Assembly: GCF_014805625.2 (NCBI RefSeq)
Contig: NW_023998456.1
Location: forward strand, 171,638-235,637
Reading direction: 5' to 3'
Source of the DNA: Glossina fuscipes
Taxonomy: Eukaryota > Arthropoda > Insecta > Diptera > Glossinidae
DNA: 64,000 nt
Under the pieces are notes generated by a model. The model had not been told where the DNA came from, did not search any database, and was given only the letters and a program-made list of their open reading frames with translations. Positions 38,571 through 50,180 of the stretch are shown one piece after another; within the stretch, counting starts at the first letter, position 1; each line of letters starts with the position of its first letter. The position numbers were made by a program, and so were the translations under genes.

Positions 38571-39152
38571 CGCTTCGGTTGATTAAAAATAGTTTAGATA
38601 GACCTTGCCTTTTTCGAAGATGCGGATCGAGTTAAAAATTTGAAAATAAATTCTATCGGGGTATATGCACAATAAAAACGATCACACGTGTCAGTCTTAA
38701 ATTGTTGTCATCTTGAGAATTTCAATCAAAGAGGCCGAGGAACGCCCAGAATGGTATCTAAATGTCCGAATGGAATGGCTGGCGAATTAGTATTTAAATA
38801 TATGCATGAATGACTCTGATGTGTACTTCTTGGCCATTCTAAGCAAAATTGTATTATTTAGTATACTTTCGACATCTGGTTACGGGCGGACATAAAAGTA
38901 AAAGGAATAGAAAATGTGTTGGTCTTCATCTTCCCCCAACGTACGGTGTTTTATTTATTTATATATAGTTGAATTAGTATTAAAAATGTATGTGGCGTGT
39001 TGTGTTGCAATGGTAGTCGTGAGAGATTTAAGCCTTCTTAACGTATTTCTGAAAATTAGATGAGTACAGCTATGGCTTTTGCATACGAAATGCTCGGATT
39101 TACTTAGAAAAGTGTTATATTACAAGCGAATATTATTTACATGTGCATGTAT

Positions 39153-39170
39153 GTATGCATGCATGCATAC
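39153..39170. repeat. 18-bp perfect palindrome
   Basis: GTATGCATGCATGCATAC equals its reverse complement and sits in a longer ATGC-rich tract. Confidence 0.9.
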
Positions 39171-39963
39171 ATGCATGCACAACAAGGGGAGTATTTTTGT
39201 GCATTGTGTACAGGGCTTGGGAGATCACCGGACCACCGCCCAGCAAGAAGTAACTAAGTAAGCTCAGTCGGCTTACAGCTTAGGTTTATTATGGACGTTA
39301 AGCGAAGATGTTTATATGCCGTTATATCCATGTTTATAAACATATCCTGCACACAGGCATATTTCTCTATATATATAAACTACAAATGTAGAAGAATTAT
39401 AGAAGGCATTCATAAATGAATGAATGAGTTTAGTTTTTGTTTGCTTGTGTTGTTGTTGTTATTGCTTATCCAACTAACACATGCACAACATGAATGTATT
39501 TCTTCGAGTTTCGTTTTCTTATTTAATTTTCCCATTCAGACATGTCGTTGCTTAAACTTCTTTTAAAGCAATTTACTTAAATCTTGATTTTGTGCAGAAC
39601 AACACGTATGTATCTATCTACGATCATGCGATGCCTACATATATGAATCGTATGGACAATCATTACAACATTCGAATAAAGTTAATGGCCAGATGTATCT
39701 ATGTATGCATGGGGCGTCAATAATTTCAGGCACTTTAGTGACACTTTCGGAAATTGAATTTCTAATGGTCAGTTAGTTACACACTTCAACAACATTTGTT
39801 AACATTAAGTTACATTTTATGCACAAACATACGCACATCTAAGCAATGTGCCATTTATTTATTTATGCATTTTAATAGATTTTATTGCTTTCTTCTTTTT
39901 TTTTCTTTCTTTCTTTTTTCCTCTCTCTCTCTTTTCCCATTCAACTGATAGATATATACTCAC

Positions 39964-40032
39964 ATTATTAACTTTTTCCTGCAGGCGTAATACAGCGGCC
40001 TCGAGTTCAATAATCCGACACTCAAGCACATC
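39964..40032 (-). CDS. 69-nt coiled-coil exon of the same unidentified gene
   Basis: Seen: on the minus strand the acceptor is TTATTTAAACAG and the donor is AATAAT|GTGAGTATA. The 69 nt are exactly 23 codons, phase 0 at both ends. The peptide starts DVLECRIIELEAAVLRL and continues QEKVNN. Leu, Ile and Val recur at heptad spacing with Glu, Arg and Lys between them, as in a parallel coiled coil. The codons are much more GC-rich than the poly-T and poly-A DNA around the exon. It joins in frame to the exon at 52596-52842 upstream and the exon at 6366-6418 downstream. Flanking introns are about 12.5 and 33.5 kb. An exon divisible by three could be alternatively spliced without a frame change. Family not identified. 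Confidence 0.7.
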
Positions 40033-42122
40033 CTGTTTAAATAAATTCATAGAAAATAAAAACAAAAAAAAACGAAAAAGAAAAAGAAAAAAAAAATTTT
40101 TTTCTTTGCAAAATAATTGAAACGCATACACATACAATAGAAAACTAATCATTTACGAATAATAAAGAACATAAATTGTCGCGTGTGTGTGGTGTGAAAT
40201 AAATAAAGCCAAAGAGTTTTAACTACTGGTTGTAAGGTGAATGAATTTGTAAATGATTATGTGAAACCAACGCATACCGTTATGTCTCTAATTTTATATG
40301 GATATTTACTATTACATAGCGGAAAAGTGCATCAATGATTAATGTGGTGTTTGAGGTTATGTTCTACACTACGCAAAATTTTTTCTTTTTAATTAATAAA
40401 GCAAACAAGTAAGAAAGTTATAAATGCCTTGGGAGCATATCTTCAATAAATAAACTTAATCTAAAAGTCAAGAAGTGAGAGATCAGATTTAGAGGTCGAC
40501 TCGGAACACATTTACAAAATGATACAACATCAAATGTTTGCCACAGATAGATAATGAATATAAGAAAAGTATAGATACACCGCGTGACAGTCTAGAACAT
40601 TCAAAGTTTGTCCAATTTTTTCATAAATAAAAAAAAAATATTGCCATCATCAACTTTTGCCACTGATCGGTTGTTGTAATTTGCTAAAACAAACAAGTTC
40701 TTGTTCTTAAAAAGGGAGGAGTTATTAGTCTACACTGCATCATGGACGTGTCCGCCGATAAGTTTAGAGCAACTTGCCTACAACAACATCCAATGTTTCC
40801 GTTCAATTTGAGGTCATTATAATTCTAGCTTGGACTTTGTTTACCACTGACGTGGTATAAACGGACAGACGGACATGCTTGAATCGATTCAGAGTTCAAT
40901 GCTGAATGCTTTACGGGCTCTCTGAAATTAACTTGCGGGTGTTGAAAATATTTAGACAACATGAATGTACATCCAACCTTTCGGTAATGAGTGTAGAAAC
41001 CCTAACAGTATTAAGGGAGATAAGAAAATACTTTTTCAATTTGAAGCATATTCGAACTAAATCATGAACACCGAGCATCGAGCACTTTGTTCGATTGCTT
41101 TTGCCTTTAATGTGTGAACAGAATTTACTTTTTTTGTTAGAAGTCAATGACTTCAAATATTCCGATAAGACATTCGTTGTCAGAGGTTCTTGAAATTATC
41201 GGCCAAGTAAACTTATCATGTGATAAATCGACATCGTCATATCTATGTCTATGTGGTATAATCCAAACTGTGGAAGAGTTCACTAAAATCAGTTTACCGC
41301 GCTCGTTATTCCCAGTAAAAACGGATCTCGTTTCGCATTTTCAAAAGCATTAGAACCGATGATGCCATTGAGCTAAAAATCACTCCAGACAGTCACTTTT
41401 GTGGAATATACAGAGATCACTCGTGACTATTTTGTAGATTAACCTCACAATGAATAGAAAAGTTTCTCACTGAAGTACAGTTTATTCACTGAATCGCTGA
41501 GAGCAAAGGTTGAGCATTATCTGAGAAAATGATTAGATGAGTGCAGGCGAAGTAAAAAAAAATAAAATTAAGTCTTACACACTGATTTTTACACACTGGT
41601 CATGTCTATTCTGCCACTCCATTGTAGAATTGCAAAGAGAGACGAAGAGAGTAAAAAAGAACTCATACCACTTCTGTTGAAGAACTCTTACGTAATAAAG
41701 TAGGTCAGCAGAATTAAAAATGTAACTTTGAAATATATTTTACGCTGCTGTTCACGCTTGCAAAGAGATGTGAGGAAACCTACTTTGCGTGATGGGTTTC
41801 AAAAATTCTGTGTATCAAATTTAATGCATTGCGGACAACGAGAAAAGCTAAAAAAAGTAGAAGCAAGTTCTAAGGAAAGAAGAAAGGAAGGAGGAAGCAG
41901 ACTTGGGAAGTCACAAAACTATTCTGCTTCTTTTTTGGCTGTTGTTGGTTGGGTCGATTCGGTTGGTTTTCTATGCGACCGTTCTACTTGTGGACACAAT
42001 ATTAAAAGGAGCACAAAGCAGCATACATAGATTGTCTTCATGAAAAGGTGCTGAAGAAATTGGTTTACAAAGGTTTTCTCTGTTTGTAAACGTGAACAAG
42101 TGTTTGTAGGGACCTTAAACAA

Positions 42123-42180
42123 CCCACTGTGGTTGGCCAGGGGCCACCACTAAATGCCCTACACCACCCTGCAATCGTTA
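42123..42180 (-). repeat. Rep-A end, first half of an interrupted copy
   Basis: GGTTGGCCAGGGGCCACCAC and TAAATGCCCTACACCACC are the minus-oriented Rep-A end. The rest is at 42886-43124, past the mariner. Confidence 0.55.
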
Positions 42181-42193
42181 CTAATTGTTACTA

Positions 42194-42880
42194 TTAAGTG
42201 ATTGCAAGTATTTTGCATCAGCGCTATCTATTGGTGAAAATGATTAACAACAGTTGTATTTGATGATCTCGACGTGTCTCTACCAAACGTAAGAGCTTTC
42301 CATTTAATATTATTGAGCTACAAAGTGCATGCAGTGCATGCTAACCATAGAATCGCCAACGTTCCAGTTTTATTGTTTGCCAAACAAAAACACAAGAATG
42401 TTTTGTGGTGTGGTGACAATGCCAAGCGTAAAAAGACGAGGATTAGTCCATGACAGCCATCCAGCAGAATAGTCAAGGTCGTCAAGTTGCACTGTATACA
42501 TCGTGGGATCAGTAAGGTGCAATGCATTATGAGTTGCTAAAACTGACTCAAACTGTTTCCGCAGATGTCTACCGATGTCAATTGAACGGCCACATTTTCC
42601 AATAGTTGTCAAGGATACAATGTTGTAGCTTGAATGGGAAGTTCTGCCGCACCCGGCGTGCTCACCAGACATAGCCTCTTCCCATTGTCACTTGTTCAGA
42701 TCGACGCAAGATGGCTTGGCTGGCACGGCATAACCACGTTGCCAGGAAGATGAGAAGAAATTGTAGAAAATTATGGAAAATATTTTGATTTTGATTTATA
42801 TATATAATGTAGGAATTTTTCTCAATAAATGCCTTTTTCAAATGAAAAAATGATCAAAACACGTACAAGCATCTATCCAG
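42194..42880 (+). mobile_element. Mariner relic inserted in a Rep-A copy
   Basis: Seen on the plus strand across shifting frames: GDNAKRKKTRISP (first catalytic-block remnant), [18 protein letters not shown] (42630-42683), CHLFRS and a C-terminal tail ending near FDF. The left end TTAAGTGATTGCAAGTATTT resembles the ends of the 62.875-63.33 kb element. The N-terminal DNA-binding region is not recognisable. Rep-A sequence lies on both sides (42123-42180 and 42886-43124), so the mariner interrupted it. The 100-codon minus ORF at 42370-42672 is its antisense shadow. Confidence 0.68.
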
Positions 42881-42885
42881 TATAT

Positions 42886-43124
42886 AGTCCGATTGGAGCC
42901 ATTTTCATGAACGATAGTTTTTGGGTCAAAACATGTCGGGGTACAAAATTTCATTAAACTGTCTTATGGCACCGATCTGGCAGTTGAACGCAGAAAAGAA
43001 GAATGACACATGGACAGACATGTTTAAATTGCATCCGAAACTGATTCGGGATTGTTCGATTTAACAAAAGGTGGGTCTACCTTAACTCTCTGGGTGTTGC
43101 ATACAATCGCACCAACTTAATATA
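42886..43124 (-). repeat. Rep-A remainder after the mariner
   Basis: AGTCCGATTGGAGCCATTTTC, TGGGTCAAAACATGTCGGGG, GGACAGACATGTTTAAATTG and ACCAACTTAATATA follow the Rep-A order on the minus strand. Confidence 0.6.
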
Positions 43125-44439
43125 TGCTTGTAGCGTAACAGGCGTAGAGTACAGTAGTTTAAAAAGCTGTTCCTTTCAGTTTTCGTTAGAAATGTCCAAA
43201 AAAGAATTTTCTTTTCCTTCATGGAAATTCAGTACAGCGAAGCGACACTTTTAAACATTCGCCAAAAAAGTTTTTCCATACATAGGTCTTAAAAAAGTTT
43301 CCAAAATGTATTTTATAAAAGCTTACTTTAATTAGAAAAATAATTTTTTTTCAATTTTTTTTTTTTTCACAAATTTTCTAACTTGTCCTTAGATCTTGAA
43401 AAAAAAAAAAAAAAAAAAAATATTTTTAAAAACTTTGTATATTTTTTTTTTGTTTTTGTCATTTACATAGAAAACCTTCTAGACAGTTGCAAACAAAAGT
43501 CGCGTATATTTTTTTTTTTTTTTTTTTCAAGTAACACTAAAATTTCTAAAAATGTTTTACAATAGAAAGTTGATGCTCGCATACAATTAAAAGAGTAAAA
43601 GTTAGCAGATGCTGGAGAGTGAGAAGAGTGTGGAGGAAAACGATATAATGGAGTAAATTATGTGGCGTTCAATGAACTTTAGCTAACGACAAACACAACA
43701 TTGTTTGATGTTATGTCGGCGGCGTCAATTGACGGCAATCTGAGACTAAATAACAAACGAACGAAGGCATGAATTCAACTACTTTTCTATGCGTACAATT
43801 TCTTTAGAACCCGACAAGAATAGCAGGGATTTTTTTTTCTTTTTTTTTTTATTCAGTTTAGGTCGATTACGTAAACTCCTATCACTTGTTATTGTATTAT
43901 GATAAAATCCTTGTAGCCTTGTAGCCGCAAACATTCAAGCTTAGTTCAAGTGTGGACCTCTAGTGTTCATTAGGTAAAACATGATCTGATTGCCTTCGAT
44001 ATTTGTTTCAGCGTTTGTTTTTTTCACGGACACACACACGCACATTGATCCTAACCGTCGTCACGTAATTTTAAACCTTAAGTGCATGTACCACTTCTCA
44101 CGCCTGGTTCATCTGATCTGGTTTGGCATTCGTAAAAATCTTAGCTCTGCAGTCTTGATAATAAGACGCATATATGCGTACTCCACGAACCTCACATGAA
44201 ATGGCAAACTTCATACGTGTTTTAACTACTCCTATAAGAACTACGCAAAAAATTTTCAGAGACGTAAAACGTGGCGGCGGCACTCATACTTTGTTTAGTA
44301 AAATAATAAACACACGAATGCAATGTCTTTTAGCTAACTGAGAGAGGAGTAAGTAAGAATAAATAAAATACACACTAACACAATACACACTAACATTAAA
44401 ATATCGTTAAAAAGCTGTACAAGTGGGTATATATTTTTG

Positions 44440-44690
44440 TTGTTGTTATTGTTGCTGCTGCTGCTCGATTCTTGTTTAAGTCAAACAAAAATATCCCAAC
44501 ATTTGTAAGAAGAAAATAAAAAAAAAAACAATTTTTCAACTATGTTCACATGTTTGGCCGAAAGTTTGCATGAACGATGTACGTACATTAAGTTTTTGTT
44601 GTCGTTGGTTTTCCACTGTCAACTATGGCGGCAATGGCAGTAGCAACAGTAGCAACAGCACCAAACAGCAGCAACACAGTAACAACAAAG
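44440..44690 (+). repeat. Triplet-rich DNA (GTT/GCT and CAG/CAA)
   Basis: TTGTTGCTGCTGCTGCTCG near 44450 and AACAGCAGCAACACAG near 44660. A 45-codon plus ORF from 44571 reads Ser/Asn/Gln-rich; likely a by-product of the repeats. Confidence 0.5.
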
Positions 44691-45199
44691 GCGAATGCAT
44701 AAGAATTTAGTTGAGAGCTTCTCGCAGTTAGTTGTTCTTACTTGCTTTAGCCGTTTTCGAGACAACAACAACAACAATACAAACAATGGAATCTATTCAA
44801 GCGTAAAGCTTACTTCTCCTATCCTTTTCTTTCGCAAAGTATTTTGCTCTCATAGTTAGTATTGTTTTTTGTTTTTTTTTTGTTTTTTTTTTTGTTTATC
44901 GTTCTTTTCTAAACAGGATGTTGGCCTTACTTACATATGTCTAATAAATGTAACCAATTCTTTCTGGAAATGGTTTAAAAGTACTTTATTACGCGGTGTA
45001 TCTGCTATACAATGACCTTTTTAGCTTTTGCTGGTGATTGTCGAAAATTGTCCTCAGAACACTACGACACTAAAAATCTATCTGCGGGACAAAATTTTTG
45101 ATACCAAAAAAAGCTATTAAAAAAAGTCGATTTTATAACATGGAAGGTTGACAATGGCGGCCAGGAAAACAAAATTCTTAGGCGATATCACATACGTAA

Positions 45200-45297
45200 A
45201 CTTTTCTGGTCGTATAGTATACTTTCTGGTCGTATAGTATACTTTCTGGTCGTATAGTATACTTTTCTGGTGGTATAGTATACTTTCTGGTCGTATA
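45200..45297 (+). repeat. 20-bp minisatellite x 5
   Basis: Five near-identical units of ACTTTCTGGTCGTATAGTAT, two with an extra T and one with GG for CG. Confidence 0.9.
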
Positions 45298-45749
45298 TTT
45301 TTGACAGCTTCAATGATACTAGGTATGACCCGACAGTAAATTTACCTTTTTCTTAACACCTGTCTGTTGCTCACGCTTAACAGAAAGTGAATACGTGTTG
45401 TATATGCTAAGCTACATACATGATGCATTTGCAGCTGTTTAAGACACTTAAGCGTCTTCAAGCAACGATATAATGTACTTATGCACTGTCAATAACTCCT
45501 GGAACTGACTAATCTCGTCGGTAAGAAGGAATTCATAGTATTTTTAGAAAGTACTGTGCCTCCAACCATACCGGTCACAGTTCCTTGCCCTTTTGGCCGT
45601 TTATTTGTGAGTTTGGACAATGGTTTGAGTGACTGCGCCTTTGTTGTGGTAAAAATTCTACGTTTATGCGTTAATTAAATTGCTTTTGAATAGGAAAAGG
45701 TCCTGTTCAAAAAATTAATGTCAGCTTCAAGAGTGTTATGGTAACACTT

Positions 45750-46229
45750 CTATGTCAAAAACAGTAATTCGTTGCCGATTTGTTGATTTTAAGCGAAGCG
45801 TGCGCGCTCAAGTGATGCGATTACACCGGAAACTATCAAAAAAATCTTGAAAATTGTTCGCGAAAGACGAGTCAGGTTGTGAAGCATGCCTGATATTGTA
45901 AAGTTTTCCCGAAAAGCAGTTTATTCATTATTTTACTTGAACATGGAACTTGGAGATGAGAAAAGTGTTTTTCAAATTGGTATCGCGGTTCCTCACAGTA
46001 CTCTAAGTTGAGGGATACCAATACAAAATTGCGCGAATTGAACTTTGAATCGCTTTCCCACATACCACGTCTTGGCGTCGACTGTTATCTGCTTCCAAAT
46101 CGCAAAAGTGTGCTTCAAGAAAAAGACTGCAATCAAGCGAGGAAATCATTGTGGAAACTGAAGGACCTTGAGAAATCGTTCTATGAAAATAGCATTAGAA
46201 TTTTAGAATACGTTAGGTTAATTATATAA
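45750..46229 (+). mobile_element. Mariner relic of another lineage, with internal deletion
   Basis: Seen: a start region with RFVDFKRSVRAQ and ITPETIKKILKIVRE-like remnants, a helix-turn-helix-like ADIVKFSRKAVYSLLY and a VSRFLTV remnant. It then moves abruptly to the C-terminal half (LLPNRKSVLQEK, DLEKSFYENSIRILEY) and a stop. The order fits the mori-like group of mariners, with much of the catalytic core lost. The ORF at 46008-46229 is its C-terminal part. Confidence 0.62.
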
Positions 46230-47844
46230 CCATTAGATGGGGTTTTATTTATAACTAAAGTCGTATTTTGCAGACAAAATGCTTCCTTACTTAGTCCCTA
46301 TGATACCTGAACAGGAGGAAAGAGCTGCGTTAAATAATGAGAAAACCAAAAATTATTTTAAAGATCTTGGAGTCATTGCGATCATCAACCTTCAGGTATA
46401 CTGCGTTGATGACTAAAGTCGAGCTTTGCAAAAAATTTTGGAAATTTGATGATTGCTTTGTAAAAGGCGGCAGGGGCATTAAGATCCACATATGCCTTCA
46501 AATAATTACTTGAAGAGTAACTTATCTGAAAAGAGGGCAGCATGGCAGGACGAAAAATTTCTTTTAAGCGGTAACGACAGCTTGAGAAAGGGATTTTGTT
46601 TCAACTATCTTTTGCTTTTTTAAAGGATGGAAAGGTGATACCATAATAATACTATTGGAGAAGATTGCTAAACGTACCTTAGTTGATAGAAAAAATAAAA
46701 AATGTCACCACTTTAGCGATTTTCAAGAGAGTGAGAGAGGGTAAGCGGCTCTAGAGCAAGCAGTGTAACTGATCGAGATTTGGATTTAAAAGGAAAAACA
46801 TTTAATCTGTTTAATTACATCTAGAGAAACACGTACGACTTTTTCAAATTATTGATATTTGAGTGATTAGCGAGGGTTCAGATGAAAGGTTCAACTTTCG
46901 AACAAAACCCTTCTTATTTCTCTACTGTAACTAAATCAAATTAAAACAATGAAAATTGTTTCAGTTATGTTGCTTTCTCTTCTCAAAAATTGTTTTTCGA
47001 GAACAACGCACTTAAATATCTGAAGTGCTCGTATATTGCCCAACAATTATGTTCGAAAAATCAAACTTTTTTGAAAATTTAAAATTTTTCTAGGCCCCCG
47101 ATTGCTTTTTAATATTATTTTTGATCATTCAACAAATCATTTAGGCTAATAAAAAAAAACAAAGAATGTTTTTCCGAAAAATTTACAGTGGTCTCTTGAA
47201 CACACTTGAAAATGCACTACGCGTACGGCAGGCGACAATTTCTTGCGCTTGCCATTTCAAGCTCAAAAATTCTGCATAAGGAAGCAAATATCTTCAGATG
47301 TTGTGTGTTGGCTTTTAAGGGTTAGGGAGGCAAATATATATGCCTTGCTTTTTATTCGGGACACACCCCCTTTCCTGTTTCTAGATGTGATATACCTGGT
47401 ACTCATGGAAATCCATCGAATGGACGGGTAACTTGTGTGAGTCGTGGCAGCCATAAGGATAAAGAGGAAGCTGAACTTTGGCATAAACATTTCCTAATCC
47501 ATTAGGAATATTTGGTTAAGAAATGGGCGAGAGCGGTCCACATACATGCACACAATGTAGAAGAAACTACGAAAAACCGCAAGAAACGCCGATAATTTTT
47601 TCAGATTTTCCTTTCATTCTTTGTTTTCACGATTGGGACGATCCACAAAACTTACTCGCCAAATTGACGGGTTTCAGTAAAAATAGGTCCGTAAATTGAA
47701 CTAAGAGAATTGAATTAAGAGAAAAGTTGAAGACTTTTAAATGCGCATTGATAGGGACGATCGGTGCGGTGCGTGTTGGATTAAAATGACCAATAACTTG
47801 GGGAGTGTCCCATATTCGTCTAACATGGTGACGGATAAAGGAAA

Positions 47845-47975
47845 GAGATAGGAAGCCGTAGATCGCAGCCTAGTGGGTATGTGCCCAATCGGCGACAGTT
47901 ATTTCCTTATCGACTGAGAGTTGATTAAAGTAAAGTCTACCGCTCGCCTACTCAAGCAGATATAAGACTTAAAGG
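47845..47975 (-). repeat. SINE-like fragment
   Basis: GATCGCAGCCTAGTGGGTAT, GTGCCCAATCGGCGACAG and GTAAAGTCTACCGCTCGCC match the 9.4- and 55.1-kb copies. Confidence 0.5.
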
Positions 47976-48652
47976 CGAACCCTTGTGTCCGGTGTACTTT
48001 AAATCGTTTGCGAAACATATTTTCGCTTAAAGTTGCGGTTATCTTACTGCAGCGCTACAGCGCTTTAAGGGTTAGACGGTGCTACTGGGAGACATCTTCT
48101 TAAATCGAGAGCTCTTCCTCTCCGTTTATTTGAAGAGCAGATATGCTTTCAAGGAAAGCAGCTTAGTTCTGCTCCAACTGCTCCTGTTTTAGATGTTTTG
48201 ATGCCCACTCTTAGTCGTAAGTCCATTTAATCACACTTTTATTTGTTCTTAAACATGATGAAATTTTCTTCCACCTTCTGATGAACAAATTTTCAAAAAT
48301 TAGGACTTGTAGCTCTTACATACTAATCAGTAGGTCAACATTCTCATGGCTGCGGCAAACAATCGCATGATTGTTACACGTTGCATGGAAGCGTGAGGAT
48401 TTCTTCTACTTTTTTTTTCACGTTTACGCTTAATAAGTGATTTTCAATAAGAATAAATTTGCCACTTGATGGTTGTCATTGAGATGTAAGCCACTTCACT
48501 AAAAGGGCCGATATTCATTCAAGATCAAAAGTAGTTGCCGATATGTTCCTGCACATTCACACATTCACGTGCGAATGGTTAGTTGGGGGTAAGAGTTATG
48601 TATCTTTTATGTAATTCTTATTCTGCTATCATTACCTTGCCCGTAAATATTC

Positions 48653-48695
48653 GAATGAATGAATGAATGAACGAATGAATGAATGAATGAATGAA
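48653..48695 (+). repeat. GAAT microsatellite
   Basis: About ten GAAT units with one GAAC. Confidence 0.95.
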
Positions 48696-49190
48696 AAAGG
48701 CAACAGAAAAGAAAAATCAGCAAAAACAACAACAATTGGTAGAGTAAATATTAAAGAAAAAAATCTTGAAAAAAAAAATTTTTTCAGACATAAATATACT
48801 CAAACGAGATTTAATTTCAACGGAAAGAAGGCAAACGTATTATAGATGAATGCAGGCATTAATCCTCGCGTGTGTGTATGTAAGTTAATGCACTTGTCAT
48901 ATGCTTTTCTTTTGTTTTTTACGTTTTATTTTCTTTTTTCTTATATAGGTGTGTGAGTGTGTGTGTTTATATGCACGTATATATATATATTTTTTTTTTT
49001 TTCTTGTAATTTTTTTACAAGTTTTCAGCTTTAGTAACAAATTCTCAATTACGTGAGTGTTATTTTAACAAAGAGTTTGTGTAGGCATCCATGGGACTAT
49101 GTTTGCACCAAGTATGCCTTTGTCCCATTGATGATAGCTTTGTACGTAATTTTATCCGCCGTTGTTATGTACAGGACAGAGATACAGATA

Positions 49191-49233
49191 GGGAGAGAGA
49201 AAGAAAGAGAGAGAGAGAGAGCGAGCGAGCGAG
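49191..49233 (+). repeat. GA/GCGA microsatellite
   Basis: GAGA run ending in three GCGA units. The ORFs across it are repeat products. Confidence 0.9.
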
Positions 49234-50027
49234 TTGGAATTACAAAGAAGGTAAAAGAAAAATGCATTTTAAAAATCAAGTATTTTTACAAGAAAAAAAA
49301 TTCTATATATTTTTTTTTTCATTTTAACAAGTGTTTCGGAAAAAATGGTATAAAATTAAAGAAGAAATATAATGAACTGAATTAAATTTGCTCGTCATTT
49401 GTTAGTCCAGTTCAGTAGGAAATTAAATGAGGTTTTCTTATTCACAGAAGAATATTGATTTTCTCTTTGTATTCCTATCAATATTGGAAATGATTGTTAT
49501 TGGCGGCTCTTTTGTTTAAGCTAAAGTTAAATATACTTTTTCCATATGTTGACATGTTTAAGATGACAATCATTTTATAGAAAATTCCTGTTTGCTAGGA
49601 ACCGACAAAAGTTACGAAACATGAAACATGTCTAGGATTTCTGATAAATACACACACATATATAAAGAAGGAAGAAAAGTGAAGAAAAAAAAAAAAAAAA
49701 AGAAGGAAAAAGACAAAGAAAAAGCACTAAGAACGAACGAAACGTGAAGTTATTCTATTTTGCCCATCAAACTGTTCAAAGAGTTTATTATTTAAGACCT
49801 GACATGGTGACAGTAAAACTAAAATTTAATATTTATTACGTTTAAACAACTAACGAAGAAGTTGTTTAAAATGTTAATGTTAAGTGCTTGCATTGCTATT
49901 GCATTGCAAGTATATTTTATTGCAACGAAGAAATCAAAGCCAATTTATGTTACTTTAAAACGTGATGTCTTCATATATACAGACATATACATAGATATAT
50001 ATTAATGAAAATAATGTCCGATATATG

Positions 50028-50180
50028 TCAAGCACGAGCAGTCTCCATCTTCATATCAAGCGATACTTTCTTCTTTTGTCGCCGTTGATCTGCTAAATTG
50101 GAGTGAAAATGTTGTTCACCGTACAGATGTTCATTTATCACATAACAGTTTGCAGCAAATGTATTAAGAGATTTTTCCAT
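50028..50180 (-). CDS. Small ORF or alternative terminal exon candidate (50 aa)
   Basis: Seen: a minus-strand ORF of 50 codons with a TGA stop, beginning MEKSLNTFAANCYVINEH and ending KKKVSLDMKMETARA. It has mixed codon use and a basic RRQKKK cluster. The strand is that of the host gene. Inside it lies a good acceptor (TTTTCACTCCAATTTAGCAG). Splicing the 82-codon exon to that acceptor would use a different frame and stop after about a dozen residues. Downstream on the minus strand a GCAATAAAATAT poly(A)-type signal is present near 49915. It could be a stand-alone smORF, an alternative 3' exon or chance; a 50-codon ORF is not rare in this DNA. Function unknown. Confidence 0.22.
   Translation of the reverse strand: MEKSLNTFAANCYVINEHLYGEQHFHSNLADQRRQKKKVSLDMKMETARA

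Larger units (their letters stand above)
6419..39963 (-). other. Giant intron (about 33.5 kb) of the same gene
   Basis: Inferred intron from the phase-compatible exons on each side. It holds mariner relics (15.6 and 31.3-32.2 kb), many Rep-A, Rep-B and Rep-C fragments, SINE-like pieces, a 121-bp triplicated unit (30.3 kb) and a local duplication (28.7-29.0 kb). Nothing interpretable was seen in 10.2-15.1 kb (apart from a weak Rep-A-like 12.15-12.28 kb trace), 18.0-20.0 kb, 32.3-33.7 kb or 36-38 kb beyond A/T tracts and isolated ORFs without recognisable domains. Confidence 0.5.

Noticed and set aside
39859..40152. 97-codon minus ORF spanning the 69-nt exon
   Set aside because: Only the 23 codons between splice sites are exon-like; the rest translates poly-T/poly-A intron into runs of Phe, Lys and Leu.
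42370..42672. 100-codon minus-strand ORF
   Set aside because: It is antisense to the mariner relic read on the plus strand ([18 protein letters not shown] and neighbours), so it is a chance frame.
45200..45297. CRISPR-like array
   Set aside because: Units are contiguous 20-bp repeats with no spacers, in an animal genome; it is a minisatellite.
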